Below, one piece after another: positions 24,100-35,937 of a stretch of 64,000 bases of DNA. This stretch comes from Nissolia schottii (taxonomy: Eukaryota > Streptophyta > Magnoliopsida > Fabales > Fabaceae), in assembly GCA_003254905.1 (NCBI GenBank), contig QANU01074424.1, forward strand, positions 121,003 to 185,002, given 5' to 3'. Numbering within the stretch: position 1 is the stretch's first letter; each line of letters begins with the position of its first letter. A program made the translations under genes and the position numbers. Under the pieces are notes generated by a model that ran no database searches, was not told the origin of the DNA, and saw nothing but the letters and a program-made list of their open reading frames with translations.

Positions 24100-24834
24100 G
24101 CCAACGGATTCTGTTAACTGATTGATGGAAACTTCCAACTCACGTGCACGTTCGCGCACACCACGCCCTTCAACTACCAAGCTCTAGCCTCAAGTTTTTC
24201 ATTTTCTTTCTTCGTTTGTTAAAAGACCAAAAAATAATTGCTAGTTCCTTTTCACTTTTCAGGGAGAGAGGTTGGGCCCATTTATGTTTTCCTAGCAATT
24301 GGACACGTGCGCACCAAATGATGGAAGGAATTGTGGACCGTATATAGAAGCCCACTTCAAGATATTTCCGGGAACATACAAATGTTACAGTCCAATGTTC
24401 TAATTTACAATGCTACGCTACTATAAATAGCGAAGCGGTGTCATCGTTCCCAATAATCGCGGTGCAATTCTAGTATCCTTCTCCAATTTTGGAGCCGTTG
24501 TCACCAATCGCAGTATAATATCTCACTCAACTTTCCAATAATCGCGGGGTCAATCAATCATTCATTCATTTTGCTTAACAAACCCACCCAGTCAGAGTGT
24601 CAGACGAGATTGGGTAAAATAAATAAATAAACAAACAAATAGAGAGGGTAAAGCCAAAAGTGCACTTTTTAATAGTTAATGGGGGGAGTCGGGCAACTGA
24701 AAGGATAAAGATGTTGCCTTAAAATCCCCTTATTAGTATTTTCTCACTATATTAGATTGGACTAAATTTGATTTTCAGCATCCAAATATTATTATTGTTA
24801 TAGAATAGAATAGAATAGAAGAGTGAGGAGGAGG
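24100..24834. promoter_or_regulatory. shared divergent promoter region (TVP38-like / NHX)
   Basis: About 0.7 kb separates two diverging genes. It holds repeated CAATAATCGCGG motifs (about 24451 and 24536, with a variant near 24504) and a 29-bp stretch, 24477-24505, closely matching NHX exon 3. A ctataaatag TATA-like box lies at 24421-24430. Short TAGAA repeats precede the NHX start. Confidence 0.4.
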
Positions 24835-27800
24835 ATGGAGGATGAGATGTCTCCGGCGGCGGGGGAGGGAGTGACGGAGACGGTAGCGAGCAAGGAGCAG
24901 CAGGCGGCGGGGGTGGGAATCCTGCTGCAGATCATGATGCTGGTGTTGGCGTTCGTGTTGGGGCACATCCTTCGTCGGAAGAAGATTTACGTGGTCCCCG
25001 AGGCCAGCGCTTCTCTCCTCATCGGCATCCTGGTGGGCGCCCTCGCCAGCATCTCCAAAACTCAGAGAAACATCAGGGCGTGGTTCAATTTCCACGAGGA
25101 GTTCTTCTTCCTCTTCCTCCTCCCTCCCATCATCTTATATCCTCTTATCATTAATTTCATTCGTTTCAGCTCGACACAATTGTGTATTGTATCATTTCAT
25201 TTCCTTGACCCTCGTTCTGCTCACTCAGTCTGGTTTCAGTCTCTCCCCTGTAAGTTCCTCCGTCTACTTTTCTTTTTCTTTTTTTCTTCTTTTTCTTTTG
25301 TTTTGACTTGGCTCCTTCGTGTTTTGTGATCTCCGCAGAAACCTTTCTTCTCTAATTTTGGAGCCATTGTCACCTTTGCTATATTCGGGACCTTTCTCGC
25401 TGCCATCGTAACCGGTGTCCTTGTGTAGGTTCTTCTTCTTCTTCTTCTTCTTCTTCTTCATTTCATTAAATTATCATATTTCTACCTTGCCATTGTTCAT
25501 GTGCTAATTAATGCCTTTTGTAACATGGTCCCATGGATGGGATGCATGCAGTTATCTTGGTGGATTGATTTACCTCATGTATAGACTACCTTTTGTTGAG
25601 TGCCTAATGTTTGGCGCTCTTATATCCGCAACTGACCCTGTTACCGTTCTCTCCATATTTCAGGTCACTTCACTACTTTGTTCTTTCTATTTCTTCCTAT
25701 ACATGTTGTTCTGCCTCCCTCTGCTAAGGATTTGATTCTCCTTTCCAGTATTTTACTCTAGTTCAATTTGTTCCTAATGTGTGCTTTTTGCCTGCCTTGT
25801 TTGCAGGAGCTTGGAACTGATGTCAATCTGTACGCCTTGGTTTTTGGAGAATCTGTTTTGAATGATGCAGTACGTTTCTAGTCCTTTGTTACAGTCCTCA
25901 TTTTATTTCTTTTATTTTTTATTTTTTAATGGTGAAGTTCATCTGCGATTTACATATGGGTCTTGCTACTTACTGATCTTCATTGTTTCTACCCTTTTCT
26001 ATTTTTTTCCCCTCCTCTTGGTCTTATTGGCAGATAGCTATTTCTTTGTACAGGTATCTGAATTTCTGAAGTATGTTGTGCTTTTCCAAAGTGAACCTAA
26101 GTATCATTGAATTTTACTTACTATAACTCAACAACCCACTTTTCAGGACAATGTCATTGATTAAAACTCATCCATCTGGACAAAACTTCTTCATGGTGGT
26201 GGTTAGATTTTTGGAGACTTTTGTTGGGTCAATGTCTGCTGGTCAGTGTTACAAATTTTTGCCTAGTGTTCCCTTTATGCAGAGTTAGGTTTGTTGAATT
26301 ACCTGGTATTATGATTTATGGGCCTTCTAGGTTTGTTGTTGCCTTTTGTCACTTTTAAGTTTTACCTACTTGATATAACAAATCTTCTGGAGAAGCAATA
26401 GAGAGAGTGAGTGTGTGATTGTGTGGGTGTGTGTGAACTTATTTTTGAATTGTTATGTGTATATATATTTTCAGTGTTCCTAAGTTTTCACTCTTTTGTT
26501 GGCTCTGCAGGAGTTGGAGTTGGATTTATATCTGCTTTAATATCCTTTTAAAATCCATTGTTGTCAACCAATATATTTGCTGCATAATTCTTCAGAGATT
26601 TAAAAGTAAAAATATATTGTGAAACCTTAACTATCAAAACCTATTTAAGTATGCAGGCTTGGATGTTGACAAGTAAGTATCAAGACATATTTTTCTTTGG
26701 CACAAAATTTGATTATTCACATCATCTCTGAAAAATACTGATCAAGAAAAGTTTCTGGTTCTATATAGTCTTCAGAACTTGGAGAGCTGTCTTTTTGTTC
26801 TGTTCCCATATTTCTCGTAAGAAATCTCCTCGAGTACCAGGATCATTTCTTCATAATTTTCTTGCTGAAGTCATGCAAGTTCTTTTATACGTAGTGCAAA
26901 TCAGGATAAACCTGTTTTATTTCTCAGGTACATGCTTGCAGAAGGTCTTGGCCTGTCTGGTATTGTATCAATTTTGTTCACAGGAATGGTAAGTGCATAT
27001 TATCTTTCTATTTTATTTTATTTTATGTGTTTTATAGCATTCTTCTGAGTATTTTTGTGCTATGTTTTAGGTCATGAAGCATTACACTTATTCAAAAAAT
27101 TTATCACGAAGTTCACAAAAATTTGTGTGTGCTTTTTTCGAGTTGATATCATCACTATCAGAGACATTTGTGTAAGGAGGATTATATTTGCTGTATTTTC
27201 CTTCTTGTAGTTCGACATTTTATCTAAATGATCTCTGGGGACCTTTTTTCTTATGATCTACAGATTTATATACATGGGATTTGATATTGCAATGGAGCAA
27301 CATAGCTGGTCACATGTTGGATTTATTTTCTTCTCAATTGTATCCTGTCCTTTATCTTGAATTTTGAGCTATAAATTTGAGTTGTTGTGAGCCTAGCATT
27401 TCAAGTACTGTTTTGTCCCCTTCCTCAACTTTCTTGTTTTTGACGGCTTCAGATATTCATCTGTGTTGCAAGGTATTTGAAGCCATAATTGCAATCAACA
27501 CGAGCTGATCACAGTGACATAATAAGTTCATTTCTGCATTCTAGCTAGTTTTGGTTGCAATATAAGGATTTGCATGCACTTTAGACACTCCAATGCTTTC
27601 ATTTCATATTTCTTTAGAAAATTGGTTAATATATTGTTTGATGGCTTCGTGTAGGGCAGCCAATGTCTTCTCTTGTGCTTATCTGGTCAACCTGGTCAGA
27701 CCTGAGCACAAAAAGATACCTACAAAACACCAGAAAGCACTTTGGTATAGTGGTAAGGGAAAAGACGAAACATATGAATCATTGACCATACTTCGAAAAG

Positions 27801-29564
27801 TCTGATTGATTATTGCTTTTGGTGTGATCTCTAATATGCTTTTTTTCCAGTTCACTTAAGCTTTTTATTTCATTAATTAACATAAACAGGACTTCGGGGG
27901 GCAATGGCCTTCGCCCTTGCTCTGCAATCGGTTCATGATCTTCCCGAAGGACATGGACAGACCATAGTCACTGCAACTACAGCAATAGTTGTGTTGACAG
28001 TATGTGTACTCATTCGTCACCCAATTCTTTTCCCCACGTTTTCATAATCACCATACTTGTGCAGTTACTTGATGTTGAATTTATTTACTTTGTTTCAGGT
28101 ATTGCTGATTGGTGGTTCAACAGGCACCATGCTGGAAGCTTTAGAAGTTGTAGGTAGTGACAGTCATAATAATAATAGTCCTTTGGCTTCAATTGGTACC
28201 ACAACGGTAAGTTTTTCAAGATGAGGCCGTTTTGCTGTCTTTAGTAGTGGCCTCCAGTCCAGTGTTGTTTCTACATAACTTTAGAGCTTGTTCCTTGTGG
28301 AATATAGCAGGAAGCTGACTGCTACTTGGTTGAGATGTTGATGGAACTATTACGAATTGAAATACTTGATCCTTTCGTGGGAAAGATTGTGTGCGTGTGT
28401 ATAAATAACTAGGCTATATTGATATGAAAGAAATAGAAGCATGCAATTGGAATTGTTATTATGTTTTGAATTGCATCTAAACTTAACATTCATTGACCAT
28501 TCCATTAGAGAAATAATTAAAAAGTATGAGGCTAGTAAATAGCGGCTGACGGTGACCCTGTCTTACACAGATGTTTCACATGCGCAACCAAATATTGATT
28601 GTTTCATATGGCATGCAATAATGTGATTTTGAATCCTCAAAAACTATGTTCATTTATGAATTTTTGTTTTGGATTAGTATATTATCCTGACGAAGGACAA
28701 TGTTTAACTGAATGAATATATTTTCCATTCAATTTTCTCTTTTGACTAAGATTTTTGGTTTCTTCCACAAGAATTATGAGGAAAACAAAGGTTATATTTC
28801 TCCTTACAATGAAGAATCATCATCAGGGAACAAAATCAAGATGAAGCTAAAAGAATTTAACAGGTATCATGAGTTATGGCAAATATGGTAAATCTATTTT
28901 TTCTTAATGATGTTGTTACTTCTAACTTCTCTTTGCTTTTCTGTTGTAGTGCTGCGTCTTTCATAGCATTAGACAAAAACTACCTCACCCCATTCTTTAC
29001 TAGTCAAAATGAAGATGAAGATGATGAAGGTAGGTTTAACTTGGCATTAATTTCTAACCAAATTATTTGTCAAATTCTTACTGAATAGTTGGTGGGGATA
29101 GGTATTGAATATTTGATTATATGTGACTAGATTTCACATTTAAATGGGTCACAACGAAATTCATTTATATGTAGTGTACACGACTATCGTGTTGCGTCAA
29201 CTTATTTGCCAAGTTTTGTCAGGTTCTAACATGATGCCTTCAAGCTTATTTCTTGATTAAGAAGATGAAGTGGCATCTTTGGTTTTTATATATTGTTGTT
29301 TTCATGTGGTTATGTCTGCTGGGCTTAAAAAGCTATATGTGCCTATAAAATCTTGAGGGCTGCTCAACCTGCAGCGTATCTATGTGTTGTGTTTCTAAAT
29401 CCATCCATATATGATGTGATGCGTTATGCTTGAATTTATGTGAATGTAATTTTGTTTTGACATCACGTTACCTTATAACTTTGTTCTGGATCTTAACAGT
29501 TGAGCTTCTGGCTTCTCCAAGTGCGGGATTCCAGGACCAGGACCATGACCAGTTTTCATTATGA
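24835..29564 (+). CDS. NHX6: endosomal-type Na+(K+)/H+ antiporter, NHX5/NHX6 class
   Basis: NHX5/6 exchange K+ or Na+ for H+ in Golgi, TGN and endosomes and set lumenal pH for vacuolar trafficking. Twenty exons join in phase: 24835-25136, 25225-25249, 25339-25424, 25552-25663, 25807-25869, 26034-26053, 26147-26241, 26511-26539, 26641-26672, 26769-26816, 26928-26988, 27071-27171, 27264-27339, 27453-27472, 27655-27752, 27890-27999, 28099-28206, 28772-28863, 28950-29029 and 29500-29564, giving 540 residues. Motifs seen: the amiloride-site [16 protein letters not shown] (Asp166), FGESVLNDA (Asn194-Asp195) and [11 protein letters not shown], about a dozen membrane helices and an acidic tail (EDEDDE). 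An in-frame ATG at 24823 would add four residues. Two introns are AT-AC type. NHX5 versus NHX6 is not resolved. The gene looks intact. Confidence 0.95.
25137..25224 (+). other. AT-AC (U12-type) intron 1 of the NHX gene
   Basis: Donor ATATCCTCTT, branch site TTCCTTGAC (25201-25209) and terminal AC 15 bases on. No GT-AG choice keeps the conserved PPIIFQSGFSL frame, while this one restores it exactly. It splits the codon after PPII in the amiloride-site motif. Confidence 0.9.
25431..25459 (+). repeat. (TTC)n microsatellite in an NHX intron
   Basis: About nine TTC units in intron 3 just after the donor site. Confidence 0.9.
26540..26640 (+). other. AT-AC (U12-type) intron 8 of the NHX gene
   Basis: Donor ATATCCTTTT, a perfect U12 consensus; branch-like AACCTTAAC (623-631 of the 26-kb block) and terminal AC 9 bases further. 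Splicing gives [13 protein letters not shown], the conserved family reading. Confidence 0.9.
27340..27452 (+). other. possible U12-type GT-AG intron 13 of the NHX gene
   Basis: The donor GTATCCTGTC carries the U12 core TATCCT with GT-AG ends. TTCCTCAAC at 27421-27429 differs from the U12 branch consensus at one base but lies about 24 bases from the acceptor, farther than usual. U2 splicing is also possible. Confidence 0.5.
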
Positions 29565-30594
29565 TACTTTCGAAGCAACATGCTCGATGCTATTTGTAGT
29601 CTCCCTTTTGTACATTACCTTGAATCATTGTAATTTGTAGACAGCTTGAAGGAATTTTGCCATAATACAAGGATCATAGCAAGTTATAGGAGGATTGGGG
29701 GATCTTATGTCTCGAGTAGTTCAAGGTAGGCATTTTTGGGCAGTGAGGTTGGAGGGCATCATCAGCAGCAGCATTGGAATAATAGTATTCATTCTATTCA
29801 AGCTGATGACTGTTGCCATCAAGCACTGGTTTTTATAAACTGAGTCAATCTAATCACATATGCTTTTACTGACTTCAAGACAGGTGGTTAAAAAAATGCA
29901 AATTACCCACACACGTCACAAATTTCAGATCATCAATATACTAGCGCTGCTGATAGAGTTGATATACTTAAATGTTTCAACTGTGACATATCATCCAAGT
30001 TGGAAATAAAATTACATTAATTATGCTAAACATATTGCTGTTTATTTGTTTTGGTTTGTGGAGTCGAGGAAAAAGGGAGAAAGAAAAAACGGATGTGATC
30101 GAAAGTCTACTTATAGGGAAAAAAAAACTTGTGTAAATAACGTGAGTATATGACTATAAATTAATTTTTTCACTTTAGATAAAAACTGGATATCATTCGG
30201 AGCAAACTAAATAAATAAATAATAATGTTTATAAGCAGAGTAAAAAGAATAAAACTAAACTTGAAAAAATACGCAAGAATATTAAATTGAAAAATAAAGC
30301 AAAAAGAAATAAAAATTATTTTGATTAATTATGTTTTTAGTCTCTGTGAATTTTACGTTTTGTCTTCCATAAACTAAATAAATAAGAAAAAAAAGCAATA
30401 AAACCAGTAATTCTTGATTAATAAGTTATTTAGAAATATTGGCATTTGAATGATTTGAAAAGAGAAGCTTGAGGCGAAAACGGAGGAGCCTAACGGCTAG
30501 TTTGGGTTGCTCCTTCCATCGGCCTAGTGGTCATGGAGGGTAGAGCCACAGGGAGCTCTTGCGGTGCTCCTCTTCCTCCATCTCATCATAATCG
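29565..30594. other. intergenic region between NHX and the QWRF gene
   Basis: NHX 3' UTR sequence followed by AT-rich DNA and the leader of the next gene. No other gene is recognised. Confidence 0.45.
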
Positions 30595-32499
30595 ATGGCC
30601 GAGAGCGAGAGTGAGAGAAGCCAGCTCCAGATTCATGTCTCCTTCCCCGAGCCCTTCCTCCCCAACCACAGTTCCGCCCTTGAGAAACAGCGATCTGTCA
30701 AGCTTTTCAAGGACAAGGACAACACTTACACCACCACGCCTTCCTCTCGACACAGGCTCGCTCACCACCCCCTCCATTCCGCAGCTAAACTCTTGCAAAC
30801 CGCTTCCGTGTGCTCAGAATCAGATGACGACGATCTTGGAGATTCACGAGTCAACTGCAGCCTTCCTGACTTGCGTTCTCTCCCCTTATCTTCATCTTCA
30901 TCTTCAGCCAGTACCACTAGTAGGAAGAAGCAAGCTCTTTCTGTCTCCTCCAAGCCTCTCACAGTAGTAGGAGAAGGAGGAGGCCTTAGTTTGCCAGCGG
31001 TGCCTCCTCCTCCGTGTGCAAAGGCAACAGAAATAATCACCATAGGGAAGAGAGGTGTTTCCAGTCATCAGGAAGACGTGAATTACCTCAAAATGCTTTA
31101 CAATCGCCATCTGCAATGGAGATATACCAATGCCAAAGCTGCTTCCGTAATCAAAGCTCAGCAAACACAAGCCCAGGTCAGTTTTGAACTTGTTATTATC
31201 TTTATAGATTCTCTCTAGTTCCATTGTACTACAAGCAGAACTTAGAGATGGCGCAAGTCCTTACTTCATCTCCTTCTTCTAGTTGGTCTGATATATGGTT
31301 GCTTCACTCTTCTGCTTAATTCTTGCAGAGAGCACTGTATTCTCATGCAATGAAAATATCAGAGTTACGAGATTCTGTGCATAGGAAACGCCTAGAACTT
31401 GGGCTGTTGCAGAGGTCCAAGACTCTTTCCACAATCCTTGAAGCTCAAGGAAGACCTCTGAATTCGGGTTCTTCTTTTATATTTTGGCACTCAGTTCATG
31501 AACTTCTTCAGCTTCTCTTTGGGTATCCTGGTCTACACGTTCTGTTTCGGGTCAGGTGGATTCTTTGGTGCCAACAATTTTGTGATATTTAGCCGTGCTG
31601 AATGTATTTACAGATTCCTTATCTGGATGAATGATCAAGTTTACAACAAGATTATTCAGTCTCTTTGAGTGAAGCAACTCAGGCTTTGTTGAATGCCTCA
31701 GTGCAACTTTCAGTTGCTGCGAATGTTAAAGTATGATTATTAATCCTCTTCTCTTAGCGAAGTAGGTGGCCTTTTTTTTTTTTTTTTCTTTGGTTATTTG
31801 TTCACTTACTTTCAAATGTATTATGCCACGGGTTGATGTAAGAGAGTTGGGTGAGGCGCTGAATTCTGCATTGAAGTTGATGGAAACAATTGATTTTCAT
31901 ATCCAAAAATTTATGCCAAAGGTGACAAAGGGGGAAAAAAAAAAAGGACCTAAAGTTCTATATAATTATTGGCAAATGCATTCATTTCGTTTACCTTTAA
32001 ATCCTCGCCAAATTCTATTCTGTTTCTGCATTTGAGTTTTGCTGACTTGAAATTACTTCTAATTTTTTTTTTCAGTTAAAAAACTCCTTCGATCTTGCTT
32101 AAAAACCCCTACTTTGTTATGTAGTACATTAAGACATCCAATTGGATTGTGCATAAACAATATGTGGAAGTAGATGAACTTTGCTAACAATTTCTACCTT
32201 TTACGTTTAGGCATTGCCTTGCACTGACCAAACTTTGTCAAACTCAGGCAGAAGAAACGGATATATCTATTTCAAAACTAGCGAGACATGTAGGTGGAGA
32301 AAGAGTTTCTATTGCAGAATGCGGAGATTTATTGTCAAAGTTACACAAGTCACAGGTTTGTCTTGCACTCGATGTCGTGAATAACAGTTTTTGATATCTT
32401 AAAACTACTTTTAACTTTCAGGTGGAAGAGTGCAGCTTACGGGGCCAACTAATACAATTGCATTCAACTTGCCACAAGGATAAAACTAGAGAACAATGA
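30595..32499 (+). pseudogene. QWRF-motif / AUGMIN subunit 8-family gene with disabling lesions
   Basis: QWRF proteins are plant microtubule-binding factors related to EDE1/AUG8. Exon 1 (30595-31176) encodes a basic, Ser-rich N-terminus and the diagnostic NRHLQWRYTNAKA (QWRY at 174-177). Further exons recognisable by homology are 31329-31448, 31614-31730, 31832-31921, 32248-32355 and 32422-32499, the last two encoding the usual C-terminal helical segment with ECGDLLSKL and VEECSLRGQLIQL. Three lesions are seen. The donor after 31448 is GG instead of GT. A TGA stands at 31632-31634 where the family has Trp (IPYLDEW). The acceptor before 31832 is GG instead of AG. All exon phases are still intact, so decay is recent, or the gene now makes a truncated protein of about 280 residues by reading into intron 2. 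Confidence 0.75.
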
Positions 32500-33107
32500 C
32501 TTATAATTTGCTGGCGGTGGAACATTCAATTGCAAGAATAAGCATCAACACAAGTTCATCTCATTCTTTTTCATTAGTTGAGAGAAGGGGACGGGACATG
32601 AGGATCGTAGTTTTGATCATAGTGCAGGATTGTTCCTGGGTTATGTTCTACAGGTTGTATGGTCCCAAGCCACTCACCATTTCTTTACCCGTCTCGCTCA
32701 CTTGGATGCCAATAAAAGATTGCACACTTCGTTTACTTTTTACGGCTTTCCACTAGTCAATGCTTAATGATTCGCTCTGAAGTATTATCCGATACTTAAT
32801 CCTCCTTCCAAGATTACATTTCGTCACTGTTGTAAGAACCTAGTTCGCGTCTTCTTTTTTTTTTGTTTAAATATTTAAACAAGATTTAAACAAGGTTCTA
32901 GAGACCGAGACTGACAGTCAAATGTTATTTAACACAACGGAGTACAAATCCTCAGGCCATCCTACATTTTATGACGAGGAGACAAGCCACCGGTGATTTT
33001 TCTTCTTTTCTTTTCGTCAAATGGTGCCACAACACTCAAATTCATTCCTAAGCAAAAGAGAATAAGCTGTAGGAACTTACAAATACAAGTTATAATATGT
33101 TTACAAT
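32500..33107. other. convergent intergenic region
   Basis: 3' ends of the QWRF gene (+) and the WD40 gene (-). Nothing else recognised. Confidence 0.5.
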
Positions 33108-35937
33108 TTACAGGGAGTCAAGATAAGTGTAGTTTCTGCGTCGATTGTACTGAAGAAGGCTTCCATAAGTGCGATCCCAGACTCCAATAAAAAGTGATTC
33201 TGTGTCTGGGCTAAAAGATACACCAGAGATCTCCCCAAAAAAATCAATCTCCTGCTCCTTCTCAAACCCATGCTTTGAGTCATACACATGCACAAAGTCA
33301 GCTGGCTCAGCCATTGCCATGAAATTCCCATCGGATGTGAAACGTATTGAACGTATAGCTCCAAGGTTGCCCTTAAGCACAGCAACAGACTTTGACAAGT
33401 TCCTAACATCCCATACACGGCATGTTTTGTCTTGGTTCCCAGTGGCAAAAACACGACCATCGGGGTGCCATGCAGATGCAAATGAATAGTCCAAGTGTCC
33501 ACATAAAGGCATGACAGTCTACAAAGAAGTAAAATTAAAATTAGCTAGATATTCACATCTTTTCTACACTCTGCCTGCGAGAATCCTTTTAAGAAAAACA
33601 TAATCATGAACTTGAAACCTAGGCAAACAACAGATTACACTAACCTTTCCAGTTTGAGAATCCACTAGTATCCCTTCTGGGTTGTCTCCAACAATTACGA
33701 GTAGTTTGCCATCAGGGCTCAATGAAGTATGCTGCAGACAGAAGGGAACAAGTTGGTATCATCATCTATTCCATTGATTACAAGTATTTGATACCATATT
33801 TTCCAACACTTGCAGTGGGCACCAGCAATGAGTGTGCAACTACCAGTAACTTAACTCATGCAATATTCTACTATTCTGTAAAAGTTTCTTACATGAAGTG
33901 TCAATAATAAAAAGCAAATAACACTAGTACTTTTACAACAATAAAAGCCATTACTTACATTGACTGGCCAAGAGAAGAAGAAATGCTTGGAAAGTTGAAA
34001 TCTCTCCATGTCAAAGTCTCTAACTCCACAGTCATTATTTGAAGCCATGAAATGGACAGCTCCACTGGCAGATTAATTGATTGTTAGTAAGCAACCATAC
34101 TCGAAAACCATATCAACAATTGCTAAATAGAGAAAAGAAAAGGAAAATGAGAAAGCAGAGAAGAGAGACCTTGGATGCTCATAAATTTCAACAGCATTTG
34201 TGATTGCATTGTCATCATAAGTAGTTCTGGAACAAAAGCTAACCCCAGGTCGATCTAAGTACTGCAAAGACAGGATGAATGTGACATTCATTAATCATGC
34301 AAAACAGGACAATGTTGACAACAATATCAAAAAGGAAAATGAAGTTTGATTAATATAATAAAGAATGGTTTCAGATTATTTCAGTTAGGCTCACTGGCTT
34401 CAACCAACCATATTCATATAAAGGAAAAGTAACCTCTATCTATCCCATCTCAGAAACAAGATCAACATTTATGTTACATAATGAGTACAAAAACATAAAC
34501 AAATAAGTGCAGCTAAAGCAAAAAAAGTAATATCTTTAGCATGATAAATGCTAGTTACCATGTTATCAATGGAAGATTATCATGGTAAATGCATTAGTAG
34601 ACCCAATAAATAATGATACGTAAAACAAAAGTACCTTGCAAATAAGTTCCCCTTGAAAACCCCCAGCAATCAACAATTTGTCCCGTACAGCCAGAGTACT
34701 AATCTGTGTCTGCGTAAATCCTTCCAAAAGGCTTCCAGGATGTTTCTATCAGCAACAGGAATTTAAAAGCTCAGATACTTGGTCCAAGTGATGTTTCTAA
34801 CAGCAAAGCAATGTAAAATGATTACCTCACATGGAGCTACATGCCCTGATACATTCAGGACTTCTGTTCTCTTGGAATTTAAAGAAGACCAGTGCACAAT
34901 TGAGTAATGTGAAACAAGATATGCATCATGCTTTGATGTTGACCAAACCAAGTTCCTCAACTGCATTTAACATATTAGAGGTTTCCCATTAATACTACTT
35001 TACTTATTGACAACTGAACACTCTGGAATTCCAGAAGGGAATAGTAAGGTAACTTAATTCTACAAGATGAATGCGCAGGCAAACATCTTTCGACAATAGA
35101 CAGTATAACATTGTGTGAAGCCGAACAAATTTTATCATATCGAAAATGATTAAAAGTAAATAAATACTATATTAACATACTTGGAAATGAAGTATTGTTG
35201 ATTTCACAGATCTTGTGTTCTGCCAGAAATCATAATACATCCCTCCTTTATCTGTTGGTGTGCATTCCTGTAGACAAAAGATAAAGTAGAAGATCAATAT
35301 AACTCTCCGGATTCATCAGTCAAATGCCATGAGACTCAGAGGACATCATATTTTACCTTTTCGGAAAGTTCCCCTGATTGTGGTATATTTTCATAATTCT
35401 TGTACTGCTCTAATCTAGTTTGCCTATACTTCTCACGAGTAATGCTCAGTCTATCCCAAGGTATACCTTGGATATCCTTCCCTTTCCTAGCTTCTGCAGC
35501 AGAGGTATCTGTTATCCGGTTTTCCTAGAACAAAGAATCCAAAGCCCCCACCCCAACAAGAGAAAGAAGGAGGAAATGTACGTCAATGCTAATATTTGAG
35601 TAAATATTGGTCAATTAATTGTAAACAAATTTCATCGTAGGTGTAAGGAGATAAAGCACAAGGCATGTACAATACAAATTTAACAATAAATACAGGAATA
35701 ATTATCAATAGAATAGAAACACTACAACGGGAAAGAGAGCAGAAGTCCCACAGCAAACAAAAACGACAAAAACGATTTTGCTTATGATTCGAAACAAACC
35801 AAAGGGTCATATTCGTCATCGTCGTCCGACTCTGAATCACCAAACACTCTGCCACGGAAATACATGTCATCTTCTGCTTCTGCCATTTCATTATCATCTG
35901 CAACGTACTCCATTTCGTCCCCCTGGTGTTGAGACAT
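33108..35937 (-). CDS. WD40-repeat protein (plant homologue of the fission-yeast C2A9.03 type)
   Basis: Nine coding exons join in phase: 35800-35937, 35357-35524, 35181-35267, 34826-34960, 34635-34745, 34170-34261, 33959-34064, 33645-33731 and 33108-33518, giving 444 residues. The N-terminus is strongly acidic (MSQHQGDEMEYVADDNE, then FGDSESDDDDEYDP), followed by a conserved plant segment (GIPWDRLSITREKYR) and about six WD-like blades, the clearest being GHLDYSFASAWHPDG with CRVWDVRNL and the last blade GVWDRTYGSLLQYNRRR. Such proteins are scaffolds; I know no proven role for this subgroup. A separate 5' untranslated exon ends near 36545. The gene looks intact. Confidence 0.9.

Noticed and set aside
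33101-33502. 133-codon minus-strand open frame beside the WD40 exon
   Set aside because: A frame shadow of the last WD40 exon, which carries the clear WD-repeat reading in another frame.
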